Part shown: in pieces, positions 1 through 10,669 of the stretch
Position numbering within the stretch: position 1 is the stretch's first letter
Layout: each line of letters opens with the position of its first letter
NCBI GenBank assembly: GCA_002007465.1
Contig: LNAC01000008.1
Span: forward strand, 6,682,070-6,746,069
Reading direction: 5' to 3'
Source of the DNA: Ailurus styani
Taxonomy: Eukaryota; Chordata; Mammalia; Carnivora; Ailuridae
DNA: 64,000 bases
The notes under the pieces: model-generated
What the model saw: the letters and a program-made list of their open reading frames with translations, nothing else
Database searches by the model: none
Told to the model about the DNA's origin: nothing
Translations under genes and position numbers: made by a program

Positions 1-321
1 CTGAAGATTCATTAGCAATAGGCACACTTTAAAAAAAGTCATGCAAATAAAAAGAAAAAAGGCACTTTTCAATTCCAGGAAAAGCAAAACATGTTTATGA
101 GGAAATATACTACTGACTTCATCTGAACCCTATCTACATGAGCACAGCAATGTGAACACCGAGTATCTTACTATAAATATACTGGGAGAAGAAGGGAGGA
201 AAAGCGGGAGAGGTATAAAAGCTAAATTCTCATCCTCAGAAGTAGGAAGTCATCAGATAACTAAAACTGAAGAAATTCAGGAAGCAGCAGTACAAGCACG
301 CTGTTCAGAAATGTGGAATAA

Positions 322-433
322 GGGTGCGCCTGGCAGGCTCAGTCACTGGAGCGTGTGACTCTTGATCTCGGGTTTTAAGTTCAAGCTCCATGCTGGGTAC
401 AGAGATCACTTAAAAAATAAAATCTTTAAAACA
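322..433 (+). repeat. CAN-SINE, diverged
   Basis: A GCGCCTGG head and ATAAAATCTTTAAAAC tail with a shortened body. An older copy without a clear target duplication. Confidence 0.75.
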
Positions 434-638
434 AACAGAAAGGAAAGAAGGAAAGAAACGTGGAGTAAAATACTAGAAGAAATTGCACAAAATGTTGAAA
501 GTCGGTGTCCCTGCAACAGTGGGAATTAGGAGTGCAGAATAGTGCTCTCTTTTATTATAAGCTCTGTGCACTGCTGACTTTTAAAACATAATACAGGTAT
601 TATATTAAAATAAAAAATAAGTTTAAGAAATGTGTTAA

Positions 639-820
639 GGGGCGCCTGGGTGGTTTAGTCAGTTAAGCATCTTCGGCTCAGGTCATGACTTCAGGGTCCA
701 CGGATCAGCCTGGCGCCACCCCGCCACTCAACGGGGAGTCTGCTTCTCCCTCTCCCTGCTCCCACCCCCGTGCTCTCTTGCGAGCTCTAATAAATAAAGA
801 AAATCTCTTATAAATACATA
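639..820 (+). repeat. CAN-SINE
   Basis: The head GGGCGCCTGGGTGGTTTAG and A-rich tail are flanked by ATGTGTTAA at 630-638 and 821-829. Confidence 0.9.
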
Positions 821-999
821 ATGTGTTAAAATAACAAAAACAAAAATAAGAGTAATTGTGGATCGAGATAGAGAGTTCAGGCCCAACAAAGGCTCTAGGA
901 CAGTTGTTAGATCTTGCCACTCAGGGACATGCTGCTAGAATCCAAGTTGCTGGTGCTGCCACCAGCTTATTCGGATAATGCTGTTGAAAACAGCTCAAG

Positions 1000-1204
1000 G
1001 GGCACCTGGGTGGCTCAGTGGGTTAAAGCCACTGCCTTTGGCTCCGGTCGTGATCTCGGGGTCCTGGGATCGAGCCCCATATCGGGCTCCCTGCTGGGCG
1101 GAGAGCCTGCTTCCTCCTCTCTGCCTGCCTCTCCGCCTATTTGTGATCTCTCTCTCTCTGTGCCAAATAAATAAATAAATAATCTTAAAAAAAAAAAAAG
1201 AAAA
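1000..1204 (+). repeat. CAN-SINE, young GTGGGTTAAAGCC type
   Basis: Full length with a perfect 14-bp target duplication GAAAACAGCTCAAG (986-999 and 1205-1218), so the insertion is recent. Confidence 0.96.
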
Positions 1205-1486
1205 GAAAACAGCTCAAGAATGGGAGCAGCAAAGATATGAACAGTGACTGCCACCTAATCAACATTTCTAAGAAGAGTCATGGTAAGTGATGACTCAGAA
1301 TCCCACTAAAGATCATAGCAGGTGTCACCTCAACTCAAAGACATCTACACATCCCTTCAAAGTCTTCCTCTTCCCACCACTCTGTAACTGCCCTTACTAT
1401 TGACCTGAAGTATATGCACTTTACCCAGTAAATTGTATTCTGTAAGTTTTATGCTCCCCAGGTTTCATCTCAAAAGCTAGTGAAAT

Positions 1487-1682
1487 TTGAGGTATCTGGT
1501 GGCTCAGTCGTTAAGGGTCTGCCTTCGGCTCAGGTCATAATACAGAGTCCCAGGATCAAGCCCCACATCCGGCTCCCTGCTCAGTGGGGAGTGTTTCTCC
1601 CTCTACCACTCCCCATGCTTGTGTTCCCTCTCTCACTGTCTCTCTCTCTGTCAAATAAATAAAATCTTGGGGAAGAAAAAAA
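1487..1682 (+). repeat. CAN-SINE
   Basis: Flanked by a perfect 15-bp duplication AAAAGCTAGTGAAAT (1472-1486 and 1683-1697). The head is diverged. Confidence 0.95.
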
Positions 1683-2421
1683 AAAAGCTAGTGAAATCAG
1701 CTTCAGCTCTCTAGCACTTACCATCGCAAACACTTGAGTAAACCATCCAGGGGTGTAATTTTTGCTCGTGTGCATGGTCTTACTGTTATTTTTGTTTGGG
1801 GAGCCTCACCAAATAGGCTACCAGGTCTCTGTAGACAAGGACTCTGCTTATCCATTCTCCTTGGTGTTTCTCACCCAAGAAGACAGCAGAAGCTCAAGCA
1901 CTATTCTTAGAGAATACAACATAATCGGTCAGAAAATATCTACATTATGTTGGGTTTTTTCCTACGGCCCTTAACTAATGTTTTCTTTGGCTCAGTTGAC
2001 AGAGGATAAAGGATTTAAACACTGTTTTCCTTTCTCCTAGCTAAGGAAAGATCTTGGTGGGTCAAATGTTAACTGAATTGGAGGGTATGGTGCAACTAAG
2101 GGGAGGGCAAAGAGCGAACAGCAGTGGTTCTCTGACTAGAAAGTCTACAAAGTGTCACTGGTGCCAATTTCCACCTGGAGCTTTTCGAAATTAATCAGTC
2201 AACAGGCTATACTGAATTCCCAACATAATAAATACATGGAAACCAAGACAGAAGCCTCAGTGATAACCAAAAATCTGGGAGGAAATCCTTTCTCTACAGC
2301 CAAAAGAATGGCCCTCAATTGCTGTCAAGTCTCTCATTTCATTAATCTCTCTCACATTACTTTTTTCATGAAATAGATTTTAGAAGACACGGAGATTCCA
2401 TCCAAGAAGATTATCTGGTCA

Positions 2422-2617
2422 GGGCGCCTGGGTGGCTCAGTCGTTATTGTCTGCTTTCAGCTTGGGCCCAGATCCCAGGGTCCTGGGATCGAGCCCTGCC
2501 TGCGTTGGGCTCCCTGCTCAGCGGGAAGCCTGCTTCTCCCTCTCCCACTCCTCCTGCTTGTGTTCCCTCTCTTGCTGTCTCTCTCTGTCAAATAAATATA
2601 TAAAACCTTTTTTAAAA
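2422..2617 (+). repeat. CAN-SINE
   Basis: Head GGCGCCTGGGTGGCTCAG. A 13/15 matching duplication lies at 2407-2421 and 2618-2632. Confidence 0.94.
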
Positions 2618-3287
2618 AAGATCATTTGGTCATTAACTATGCTGTTGATATCAATCTCTCAAGTTCAGACTATCACTGTACAGTAAAAAGAGCTCCGGTC
2701 CTATATAAACTGTCTGATCAGGCTGTCCGCATCCAACAGGCATGAACCGTGAACTTTAACCGAACAAGACTACTGCGTTTCTCTCAGACCTGGGTTCTGC
2801 TCTCTGTTAAGGGAACACATATTCTGGAAGGTACATCGAAATAGCAGAATACTTAAATAACAACTACTTCGTACTCTGACTGCTTTCATCTGGTTGACTA
2901 TTTTGCTTTTATAGATTGCTGACCAAGTATGAGATAAAAAAGAAAATTCAGAGGACTAGGAGTTAAACTCAACGCAGGCAATTCTATTAGACTTAATAGA
3001 AATGCATTTACTGTTGTAGCCACCTGGGATTCACTAGCTCTTAAGAGTGTTTTTTAAAAATTACCCCTGTCAAATTTTAAGAAAAGCAACCTATTTAATT
3101 ATAACATAAACACAAAATAGATTTTTTCAGACGTGGCAATATGATTTTCTAGTGTCTGGAAACGTCCCTTTTGCCCCCATGTGACATTTACACCTCTAGG
3201 CAACAACTAACCTCTTCAAAATCCTGTCCCATCCCGGGAGCAAAATTTACCCACTTCAAAAATATTACTGCCTGCTGCCCTCACACC

Positions 3288-3460
3288 CATCACAAGGGCT
3301 TTTGTGAAAAACCAACAGAATAACAAGTGTTGGTGAGGACGGACGTAGAGAAACTGGAAGGCTGGGCGGTGCTGGCGGGAATGTGACGTACTAGAGGAGT
3401 CAAATTCAGAGACAGAAGGTAGAATGGTGGCTGCCGGGGACTAGGGGGAGGAGGAATGGA
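3288..3460 (+). repeat. Old L1 3' fragment
   Basis: Motifs such as 'gtgttggtgaggacg' and 'ggcgggaatgtgacgta' resemble the conserved 3' region of mammalian L1, followed by 'gaatggtggctgccgggga' with a deletion between them. Confidence 0.6.
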
Positions 3461-4544
3461 GTGGCTGCTAGAGCCACAGAACTCTAGCAAAAACATAGAT
3501 CCTCAAAAATCTTATGTAAGAATTAAATCAAAGTCTTAATAATCAAACCTATCCTATCTCTGGTTTGAAACATAGAGGAATAACATTTTACTAGCCCTGG
3601 CTAGCAAAAAGTAAAAACTCAGACAGTAAAAGTGGGTCCTCTGAGCCCACTACACCAGTACCCAGAAGGTGCTCCCACCACCCCTCATCCATCCTCCCTC
3701 CGGGTTCCAGGGGTTCCCGCCTCACTGAGCCACTGCTAGGGTACCTTTCGTACAGCCCAGGTTCATCCCCGACAACCCAGGAGCGCAACCCAATCTCAAA
3801 CAGTTGATATTTCCTTAAGCTAATGCACTTTCATTCCATCTGCTTCTTCAAAACCCTGAGGTCCCACCTACTTCCCATTCTCTGCACATCCTAAAACCCA
3901 GTATCTCCAAAACCCAGACTCTTCCACAGCACCAAGTCTAACTACCACCCTATCTGAAGCTCTAATCCACAGCAAAGTCTTCCAGGGCCCCCAAGCCTTC
4001 CAGAGAAAGCTCTTCCACCACCCCAGTATGCTTTGGTCCTCACTCGGCTTTAGAGCGCGTAAGAACCACTGGGACCGCTGAAGTTGAACATGCAGATTCC
4101 TAGCGCCACCCGCCCCCAGAGATTTTTCACTGGCTAGGCCTCATGTGAGGCTCTGGAATATGCACAAGCACAGCAGCCCAGCACTAAGACTCTCCAGCCT
4201 GAGCCCCCAAGCCAGTGAACACCTTGGATATCAACTCTGCGTTCTTTGTGCCCGTATTTATAACCTTCCCGTCCCTCCATCCTTCTTTGCAAAGAGATAC
4301 GTGAATAAGTTTTCTGTTGCTTGTACTGGACAGACCACGTATGTCTTCATCACTGTGTGACTCGGTCAGGGCTGCATCACGGCCGCCCCACTGACCTCAC
4401 AGCTACAGCCATCTCTTACGAAGAAAGGTGACTTCTAACAGAGGGCTCAACGCCTCTTCAGAGGCAAGCTGCAGCCTACCTCACTTTCTAAAGGATTTCC
4501 TGTCTTACACCTATTTCAGCTGACCTTTTAAAGGCAGGGGTCCT

Positions 4545-4868
4545 TTAAATGTTTCCAATAATGGATTTTCTTTTTTATTAACATATAATGTATTATTTAC
4601 AGGTCTGTGAGTCATCGGTCTTACACCTTTCACAGCATTCACCATAGCACAGACCCTCCCCGATGTCCATAACCCAGCTACCCTATCCCTACCCCTCCAT
4701 CCTCCAGTAACCCTCAGTTTGTTTCGTGAGATTAAGAGTCTTTCATGGTTTGTCTCCTTCTCAATCCCATCTTGTTTCATTTTTTCCCTCCCTACCCCCC
4801 AACGACCCCCCGCCCTGCCTCTCAAATTCTTCATATCAGAGAGATCATATGATAATTGTCTTTCTGTC
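4545..4868 (-). repeat. L1 3' UTR fragment (inverted)
   Basis: Read on the minus strand it matches the 3' end of carnivore L1, with 'acaaactgagggttactgg' and 'cctgtaaataatacattata' motifs and an A-rich end. The same family occurs in plus orientation at 29,469-29,813. Confidence 0.8.
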
Positions 4869-5616
4869 ATAATCGTTTCATAATTTCAAATTTATCATTG
4901 TCTGACATTATAGCACTTAAAAAGAAAAAAGGAGTCACAAAATAGGTTATTTAGAACTGCCTGGATGTTTTAGAAGAATTTTAAATTCTGAACATATCAA
5001 TATTCTGTTTTCCGTATTAAAAATCCATATGGACATGTCAACTATTCTCAAATAAAAGTGACCCGCTTCTATACCAGGCACATCCAAGGACCTAGGTGAA
5101 AGCAATCTGATAAGAAAAAAAAGCAATCTGAATAATGCAGTGTAACGAAAGATCTCTGGACTCTGCCTGCTGTGTTCCAAGGGCAGTTCTCCCATGGCTG
5201 GGCTGTGTGACCTGACTGTGGGGCCAAGGGCAATTATTTCTGTCTTCTACAATGATGGAGGATATACATCAACCTATGACTTCACAGAGGCACTGAAAGA
5301 CAATCATCTACATAGAATGACTTAAGCTGCTGCTACTTCAAAAAAACACATTCCAAAGTACCCCCAGAGTATTTCATTTTGAAATGCCGGTGGTATCTCT
5401 ACATTGGAAAGTTCATTTACTTAGGGGATTCACTGAGGATCTCTCTGCACAAGGCTTTAAGCAAGGTACCGAGGAGGAGTAGAGAAGAAATCAACGTTAA
5501 GGTGTTTTGAATATGTTCTACATATGTGCAACCTAGTGGGAGAAACAAAGCATATGCACTGTAATGATTCCATCATCTCTTGGTGGCCAAGTGAGTAGTT
5601 CAAACAGTGCTATGGA

Positions 5617-5981
5617 TGAGCGCCTGGGTGGCTCAGTTGGTTGAGCATCCAACTCTTGATCTCAGCTCAGGTCTTGATCTCAAGGTACTGAGTTCAAGTG
5701 CCACAATGGGCTCCACACGGAGTCCACATAAAAAGGGGTGGGCGCCCAGGTGGTGAGTCAGTTAAGTATCTGACTCTTGGTTTCCGCTCAAGTCCTGATC
5801 TAAGGTTCAGGAGACTGAGCCCCACATCGGGTTCCACGCTCAGCACAGAGCACGCTAAAGCTTCTCTCTCCCTCTGCTCTCTGCTCCTCCACCCTCCGCT
5901 GCAATCCCATGCATACATACACACACTCTCTCTCTCGGGCTCTCAAATTAATTAACTAATTAATTAATTTTTTAAAAAAGG
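5617..5981 (+). repeat. Two CAN-SINEs in tandem within one target duplication
   Basis: A short copy (5617-5737) and a longer copy (5738-5981) are both enclosed by one 16-bp duplication CAAACAGTGCTATGGA (5601-5616 and 5982-5997). Confidence 0.9.
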
Positions 5982-6204
5982 CAAACAGTGCTATGGACTG
6001 ATCATTCTACTTCCAGTGTTCTTGTCTATGAGGTAATACACTGCACATCAACCCTAAGAGATAGAATGTGCAAGCCAGATGGACATCTGGTGTCCAGTCC
6101 CTGTGACAGTAAACTCTTCTGGGAGCTCAGTGAAGGGAAAGATGTGGGGAAAAGGCTTCTCAGAGAAAGTGAGTCTCTGTCAATTACACTGGGTATCTCA
6201 TCGA

Positions 6205-6345
6205 CACTCTCCTTCAATCATTAAAACAATCCTGTGAAGTAGGACCGTTCTCATTTCACAGATGAAAAACGGATCGAGAGATTAAGTAACATGGCCATGA
6301 CACAAAGCAAGTAACAAGGTCAGGATCTGAACTGAAGTCTCCTCT
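6205..6345 (-). repeat. MIR
   Basis: The minus strand gives the MIR core: ACTTGCTTTGTG, ATGTTACTTAATC and CATCTGTGAAATGAGAA. Confidence 0.8.
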
Positions 6346-6863
6346 GCCCAAAAACGTCTGCATTTCTCAGCTTTACGATGGGTCCATGATTATGATTAGC
6401 ATGTAAAGACAGGAGAGAAGAAGGCATTTTGGTAGAAGGTCAAAATAAAATAAGCCCAAACTTGAGGCTATAAGAGGGTGGCCAAGTCAGTGGAAAGGGG
6501 AAAGAATGCACTGAGCAGTTAGGGGAAATAAAGTTAAGGGTTAGCTTAGGAAGAGGCTGGAATCCAGATGACTAAGAAATGTGGGCTCGGTCCTACTGGC
6601 AAGATGGAAGAGGAGACTGCAAACAGGAGAGTGGCTGATAAAATCAGGGCAGTGATGAGGAAGGTGAACTTCACAGCAACAGGACAGAGACGGACTGCAA
6701 ATGGGTGACATAATGCAGAACAAACTATCATTTAACACCCCGGGCACTTCAATATTGTGACAAACTCAGCAGTAGCAGTAGCTTTGTAATAAATGCTCAA
6801 ACTACCTCTTGGATGGCTCTCTCTTAAAACATCTCTAGGCATGTTTTTAAAAATGGCTATTAT

Positions 6864-7065
6864 TGGGGTGTCTGGATGGCTCAGTTGGTTAAGTGTTTGC
6901 CTTCAGCTCAGGTCATGATCCCAGGGTGCTGGGATAGAGCCCCATGTCAGGCCCCCTGCTCAGCAGGGAGCCTGCTTCTCCCTGTCCCTCTGCCTGCCAC
7001 TCTGCCTACTTGTGCGCACGCTCTCTCTGTATCAAATAAATAAAAACCTTTAAAAATAAATAAAT
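6864..7065 (+). repeat. CAN-SINE
   Basis: Head GGGGTGTCTGGATGGCTCAG. Imperfect duplications of AATGGCTATTAT flank the element. Confidence 0.9.
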
Positions 7066-9120
7066 AAAATACGGCTATTATGTCCTACTAATTCTTACAT
7101 GGGTCAGAAACTACTGCCATGTCCAAATGCAACTAAAAAAGAACACCCCTTGGGTCAGAGGCCACATTTAAGAACCCTGAACAGCATGCCTCAGAGCAGT
7201 AAGGCCAAAAAAGAGAGATTCCAACTCACAAACTTCTTGATAAGAAAAATAAAATTACAGAAAAGTCGGCTCTTCACATATACTACTGGCACTCAAAACT
7301 TCTCTTGGGGGAATAAAGTTTAAGGACTGACAAATTAGAGACTGGCTTTCACAGAACCCCAGATTTACTTTCTCACTCAAATTCATAGTTTTCACTTCTA
7401 CAAAAATCAATACAAAAGCATCAACCCCACCACTTAAGGGCCAAATTTCCTTTCTCCTTTGGAGATATAGAACTTTTTTCTTTTTTTAAGGTTTAGACTG
7501 ATGAATTTAGTGACTCCTTGGCAACGTATAAGCAATCATCAGAATTCTCAAGTTCTCCATCCTGTTCAATCTTTGCCACAGGAAAATTCAACTGCATTCC
7601 ATAACCTAACACTGAACTGCATCAAGGGAAGAAGGTTCCATACTGCTTAAACACATTTGAGACCCAGTGTACAGATCGTATGAAGCCCTTCAGTGACTAT
7701 CAGATAGTCAACAACAACCTAATCAGCCAGCAGAGCACACGTGACACTGGCCCAGCCAGTACCCTAGTCAAAGACATTTTGCTGGATCCATTCACCACCA
7801 AGGTGATCACCTTGCAGAGGGAAACTGGGAGAGAAGGAAACCTGGCAAGGAAAAAGTGGAGGGAAGTGTGCAGCTGGGGCTTTCAAAGAGAATTACAGTA
7901 CACAAAAGTGGCAAAGGAGTGGGCTGAGAAAAAAAAATAATGTTTTCTGCAAAACATCTCATGTCAAGCAGATGACCTCACTCCCAATTTTGCACCTGAA
8001 CTTTAAATTGAACCTTCCAGAAAGTTAAGTGAGTTTGAGGTTCCAGAGAGCATAGGAAGTGCCCAAACCACATTTTGATGTCCTCATATCCCTACAAAAG
8101 AAATATGATCCCTTGGCCTAAGTCCCAAGGTATTTTAGCTCAATTAGGGATAGGTAAGCTTCCCCAAAATTACATTTGCTTCTGAGGCCAATTACATTCT
8201 CAGACTAGGGCAACTGGCCTTTCAGTCTAGAGGTAAAGTATTTAAACCCAAAGCAGAACAAAGTTATTCAGAGACAAGAAAACCCAGGGGCTGATGGTAA
8301 TGCTAAAAGAAATGCACATTTTTATTCAGGACAAGCGAAAAGAACCTACGAATACTCAATTTACAACTCTTAACAACCAGAGCCTATTTCTCAAAGTCTC
8401 AAGAACTGGGCTTTACCGGAAAGTCAATCTGCAGTGCCAAAATTCTCGAGAATGGCCTCCGGCTGTTAACAAGAACTTAACCTGCTCTGTGCTTTAGCTG
8501 TATAATATTTAAAACCAAGTAAATCCTTCAGGATCTCAAGAGTATTGACTCTTTTTTTCTGCACCTAAAAGGCTGGTCGGGCTGCCTTTGGTGCCCAGAT
8601 AAGGTATGTCAATTTGTGTGGGGGCTCTAAAGTGCTGTCATGGGTCCATTACACAAGGGAGGGGGGTAGGAAATACAACAAACTTCTCTTTCCCTCTGCT
8701 AAGCAATAAAGGTAAATTGAGCCGCCACCTCTCCAACAAACAAAGTGGGCGGGGAGGAGCGCGCCCCGAGCCTGCCGCATCGCCACGCCGACCCCGGCTC
8801 GCTGGAAGCGGGCTGCAGCTTCCCTCTCCCGCCGTGGGCGCCGAGGCCGAGCCGGGCAAAGAGGAGCCGGCGACGCTGTCATTCCCGGGCTCCCCGGCCT
8901 GGGGCGACTCCCGCGGGGCCTTCGGGCGGCTGCAACCTGCAAGCCCCCGGACGGGCCACGCCGGGAGAAGAGGGCGGGGTCGGCCAGGGGCTCCCACAGC
9001 CGGCCCGCAGCCCCGGGACCCCCGGGAGCCCTGCCGGAGGCCGGCGGCCCGCACCTGACAGCCTGCCCCGCCGCCCCGCCGGCCCCCTTCGCTCAACGGC
9101 CTCCGGCCCGCAGGACTCAC

Positions 9121-9152
9121 AGCTTCAGCCGCTCGTAGGTCGTCGCCGCCAT
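9121..9152 (-). CDS. SACM1L: SACM1L coding exon 1 (first 10 codons plus 2 nt)
   Basis: SACM1L encodes Sac1, the ER/Golgi membrane phosphatase that hydrolyses PI4P to PI and keeps ER PI4P low for sterol and PS exchange at contact sites. Only the start is here: ATG at 9152-9150, then MAATTYERLK and CT of a split Leu codon before a strong GTGAGT donor. This matches the N-terminus of mammalian SACM1L (MATAAYEQLKL in human, from memory) in length, phase and sequence. It is identified by that peptide, the CpG island promoter, the neighbouring LIMD1 on the same strand and the divergent tRNA-Arg-ACG. The Sac domain with its CX5R catalytic motif and the two C-terminal membrane helices lie beyond position 1. 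I found no exon 2 in 1-9,120. Confidence 0.9.
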
Positions 9153-9182
9153 CGTGCACCACTAGCTCCTTCTTCCTCTTTC

Positions 9183-9214
9183 NNNNNNNNNNNNNNNNNN
9201 NNNNNNNNNNNNNN
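9183..9214. other. Assembly gap (32 N) in SACM1L 5' UTR/promoter
   Basis: A run of N replaces sequence 31 bp upstream of the SACM1L start codon, inside the most GC-rich part of the window. The gap hides the likely transcription start and may not have its true length. Confidence 0.99.
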
Positions 9215-9297
9215 CCCGGCCCCCAGCGGACGGGAGGCGGCCGCGGACAAACTTAGTGCACGCGCTGGAGAGCGCCAGAGAAGCTGTCCGCGCGCGG

Positions 9298-9343
9298 ATT
9301 GGGGCGCGCCGAGGAGCGCCGTGACGTAGCCTTCGCGGATTGG
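9298..9343 (-). promoter_or_regulatory. Two CCAAT boxes flanking a CRE-like site (SACM1L promoter)
   Basis: On the SACM1L strand, CCAAT pentamers occur at 9343-9339 and 9302-9298, 41 bp apart. Both lie in a CCAATCCGCG-like context. A CRE/ATF half-palindrome TGACGT lies between them at 9322-9327. No TATA box is seen, as is usual for a CpG-island housekeeping promoter. Transcription probably starts between 9,160 and 9,290, partly inside the sequencing gap. Confidence 0.65.
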
Positions 9344-9491
9344 CGGAGAGCGTTTGCTTGCGAAAGGCGGAGCCATGGGAGCCGTGGGCGGGGGCCGCGG
9401 CGCCGGGGCCAAAGCGCGGCGTTGGTGTGCGGAAACCTGTGCAAGCCGCGTCAGGGCTGATCTACATCACTGCGAGGGCCGAGTTAGTACG

Positions 9492-9564
9492 GGGCCAGTG
9501 GCGCAATGGATAACGCGTCTGACTACGGATCAGAAGATTCTAGGTTCGACTCCTGGCTGGCTCG
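9492..9564 (+). tRNA. tRNA-Arg (anticodon ACG)
   Basis: The 73-nt gene folds completely. The acceptor stem GGGCCAG pairs with CTGGCTC plus discriminator G. The anticodon stem TCTGA/TCAGA encloses a loop with ACG at 9525-9527. The T-arm carries TTCGACT. The A box (TGGCGCAATGG, 9499-9509) and B box (GGTTCGACTCC, 9543-9553) are intact, and a T6 terminator follows. It reads CGU by A34-to-inosine editing, plus CGC and CGA by wobble. It differs from the human tRNA-Arg-ACG I recall by one C-to-T change in the T-stem, which leaves a tolerated U:G pair. It is divergent from SACM1L, 340 bp from its start codon. Confidence 0.97.
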
Positions 9565-9572
9565 GGCTGCGC

Positions 9573-9578
9573 TTTTTT
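9573..9578 (+). terminator. Pol III terminator (T6)
   Basis: Six T residues begin 9 nt after the discriminator base of tRNA-Arg, the standard RNA polymerase III stop. Confidence 0.9.
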
Positions 9579-10312
9579 ACCCCGCCTGGCCGGATGCTCC
9601 AGGGTCTCCCTGGGAAGGACTCCGGCTGGAGTGTTAAAGTTAAATATCTTGAATTTTACCGCCACTTTGCCCGAAATGTCCTCTTTTCGGCTGTGTCTGG
9701 CACCGGGAGTTGTGTGAAGTGGTTTGTAAATGATGATGAGCTCCCTCCTGATGATGCCCTGTCAATGGGACACATATAGGAAGACACCCCTGAAAAGGTG
9801 GCCCTTTGGAGTCGGGGGCGCGCTGTGGCCGGAGGTCGGCCATCTGCTGACACCGAGGCGCACTACAGGCGGCGGTTCTGGCCTTCTTCCCTGGGGCAGA
9901 GGGGAAAAGCGGCGCAACCCGTCGCCCGGGACGGCTTGGGCTCCCCGGCAGCGGAGACCTAGCGCTGCAGTGCGTGCAGGCCCCGCCTCCCTGCCCTCGG
10001 AGGACTCCACCTGCAAAGGCCACCTGCCTCGCAGGTCTCCCCGGATGCCCTAAAACATGCGTGTTTTTGCGGTGAGATCACCCTAGGTTATAGGCGTATT
10101 AGATTATGCCTGGCTCTAAGACCTCTGCGGAGGAAAGCGGACTCGAACCCGTGGACTGGCCAAGACATCGGACATCGATCATCTTTCCAATATGAAAGGA
10201 AGAAGAGGAAATTCTTTTTCCTCCTTTTCATAGAAAATGTTTGAAATACAGAAAACTATTTGGAATAAAAATAATGTGAGTTCCCATCCTGAGATCCCTG
10301 CTATTAATAATA

Positions 10313-10447
10313 TTTTTTTAAGATTTTATTCATTTATTTGACAGAGATTACAAGTAGGCAGAGAGCCCAATACGGGCCCCGATTCCAGGACCCTGAGATC
10401 ATGACCTGAGCACAGAGGCTTTAACCCACTGAGCCACCCAGGCGCCC
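10313..10447 (-). repeat. CAN-SINE, internally deleted
   Basis: An antisense copy with a poly-T start and CCACCCAGGCGCCC head. The CT-rich body is mostly missing. It faces the next copy head to head. Confidence 0.9.
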
Positions 10448-10467
10448 TTAATTTTTTTTTTTTTTTC

Positions 10468-10650
10468 CGGATCTCCTGGGTGGCTCAGTTCGGCTGAGGT
10501 CACGATCCCAGTGGGACTGAGCCTCACACTAGGCTCCGTGCTCAGCGGGGAGCCTGCTTCTCCCTCTCCCTCTGCCTGCTGCTCCCCTTGCTTGTGCTCT
10601 CCTGCGCTCTCTCTGTGTCAAATAAATAAATAAAATCTTTAAAAAGTAAA
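10468..10650 (+). repeat. CAN-SINE
   Basis: A sense copy starting about 20 bp after the inverted copy. Part of the head between TCAG and TTCGGCTGAGG is deleted. Confidence 0.9.
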
Positions 10651-10669
10651 TAATTTTTTTTCCTTTTAG

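Larger units (their letters stand above)
1..9120 (-). other. SACM1L: SACM1L intron 1 (partial): no coding exon seen
   Basis: Sequence downstream of the SACM1L exon 1 donor. It holds about eight SINEs, an inverted L1 3' end (4545-4868), a short L1-like piece (3288-3460), a MER5-type fragment near 4040-4130 and an MIR (6205-6345). Stretches 7,070-8,600, 5,000-5,600 and 2,640-3,280 appear unique, with no recognisable gene or repeat. Open frames here are short and chance-like. Confidence 0.8.
8735..9480. promoter_or_regulatory. CpG island over SACM1L exon 1 and promoter
   Basis: The base composition changes abruptly to G+C-rich with dense CpG and no interspersed repeats. The island covers the first exon, the start of intron 1 and the upstream promoter, and continues to within a few bases of the tRNA gene. 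A 32-N gap lies just upstream of the start codon. Confidence 0.9.

Noticed and set aside
1..9120. SACM1L exon 2
   Set aside because: I looked on the minus strand for sequence encoding the next residues (HITPEKFYVEACDDGADD in human, from memory) and saw none. It probably lies left of position 1.
8638..9412. Several long frames across the CpG island on both strands
   Set aside because: They are products of high GC content and read through N blocks. Only the 32-nt SACM1L exon 1 is supported.
9354..9779. Plus-strand frame of 141 codons
   Set aside because: It passes straight through the tRNA-Arg gene and its terminator, so it is not a protein gene.
10120..10145. Possible second tRNA on the minus strand (GGTTCGAGTCC-like T-arm)
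   Set aside because: A B-box-like motif is present, but no matching acceptor stem, anticodon arm or A box could be placed around it.
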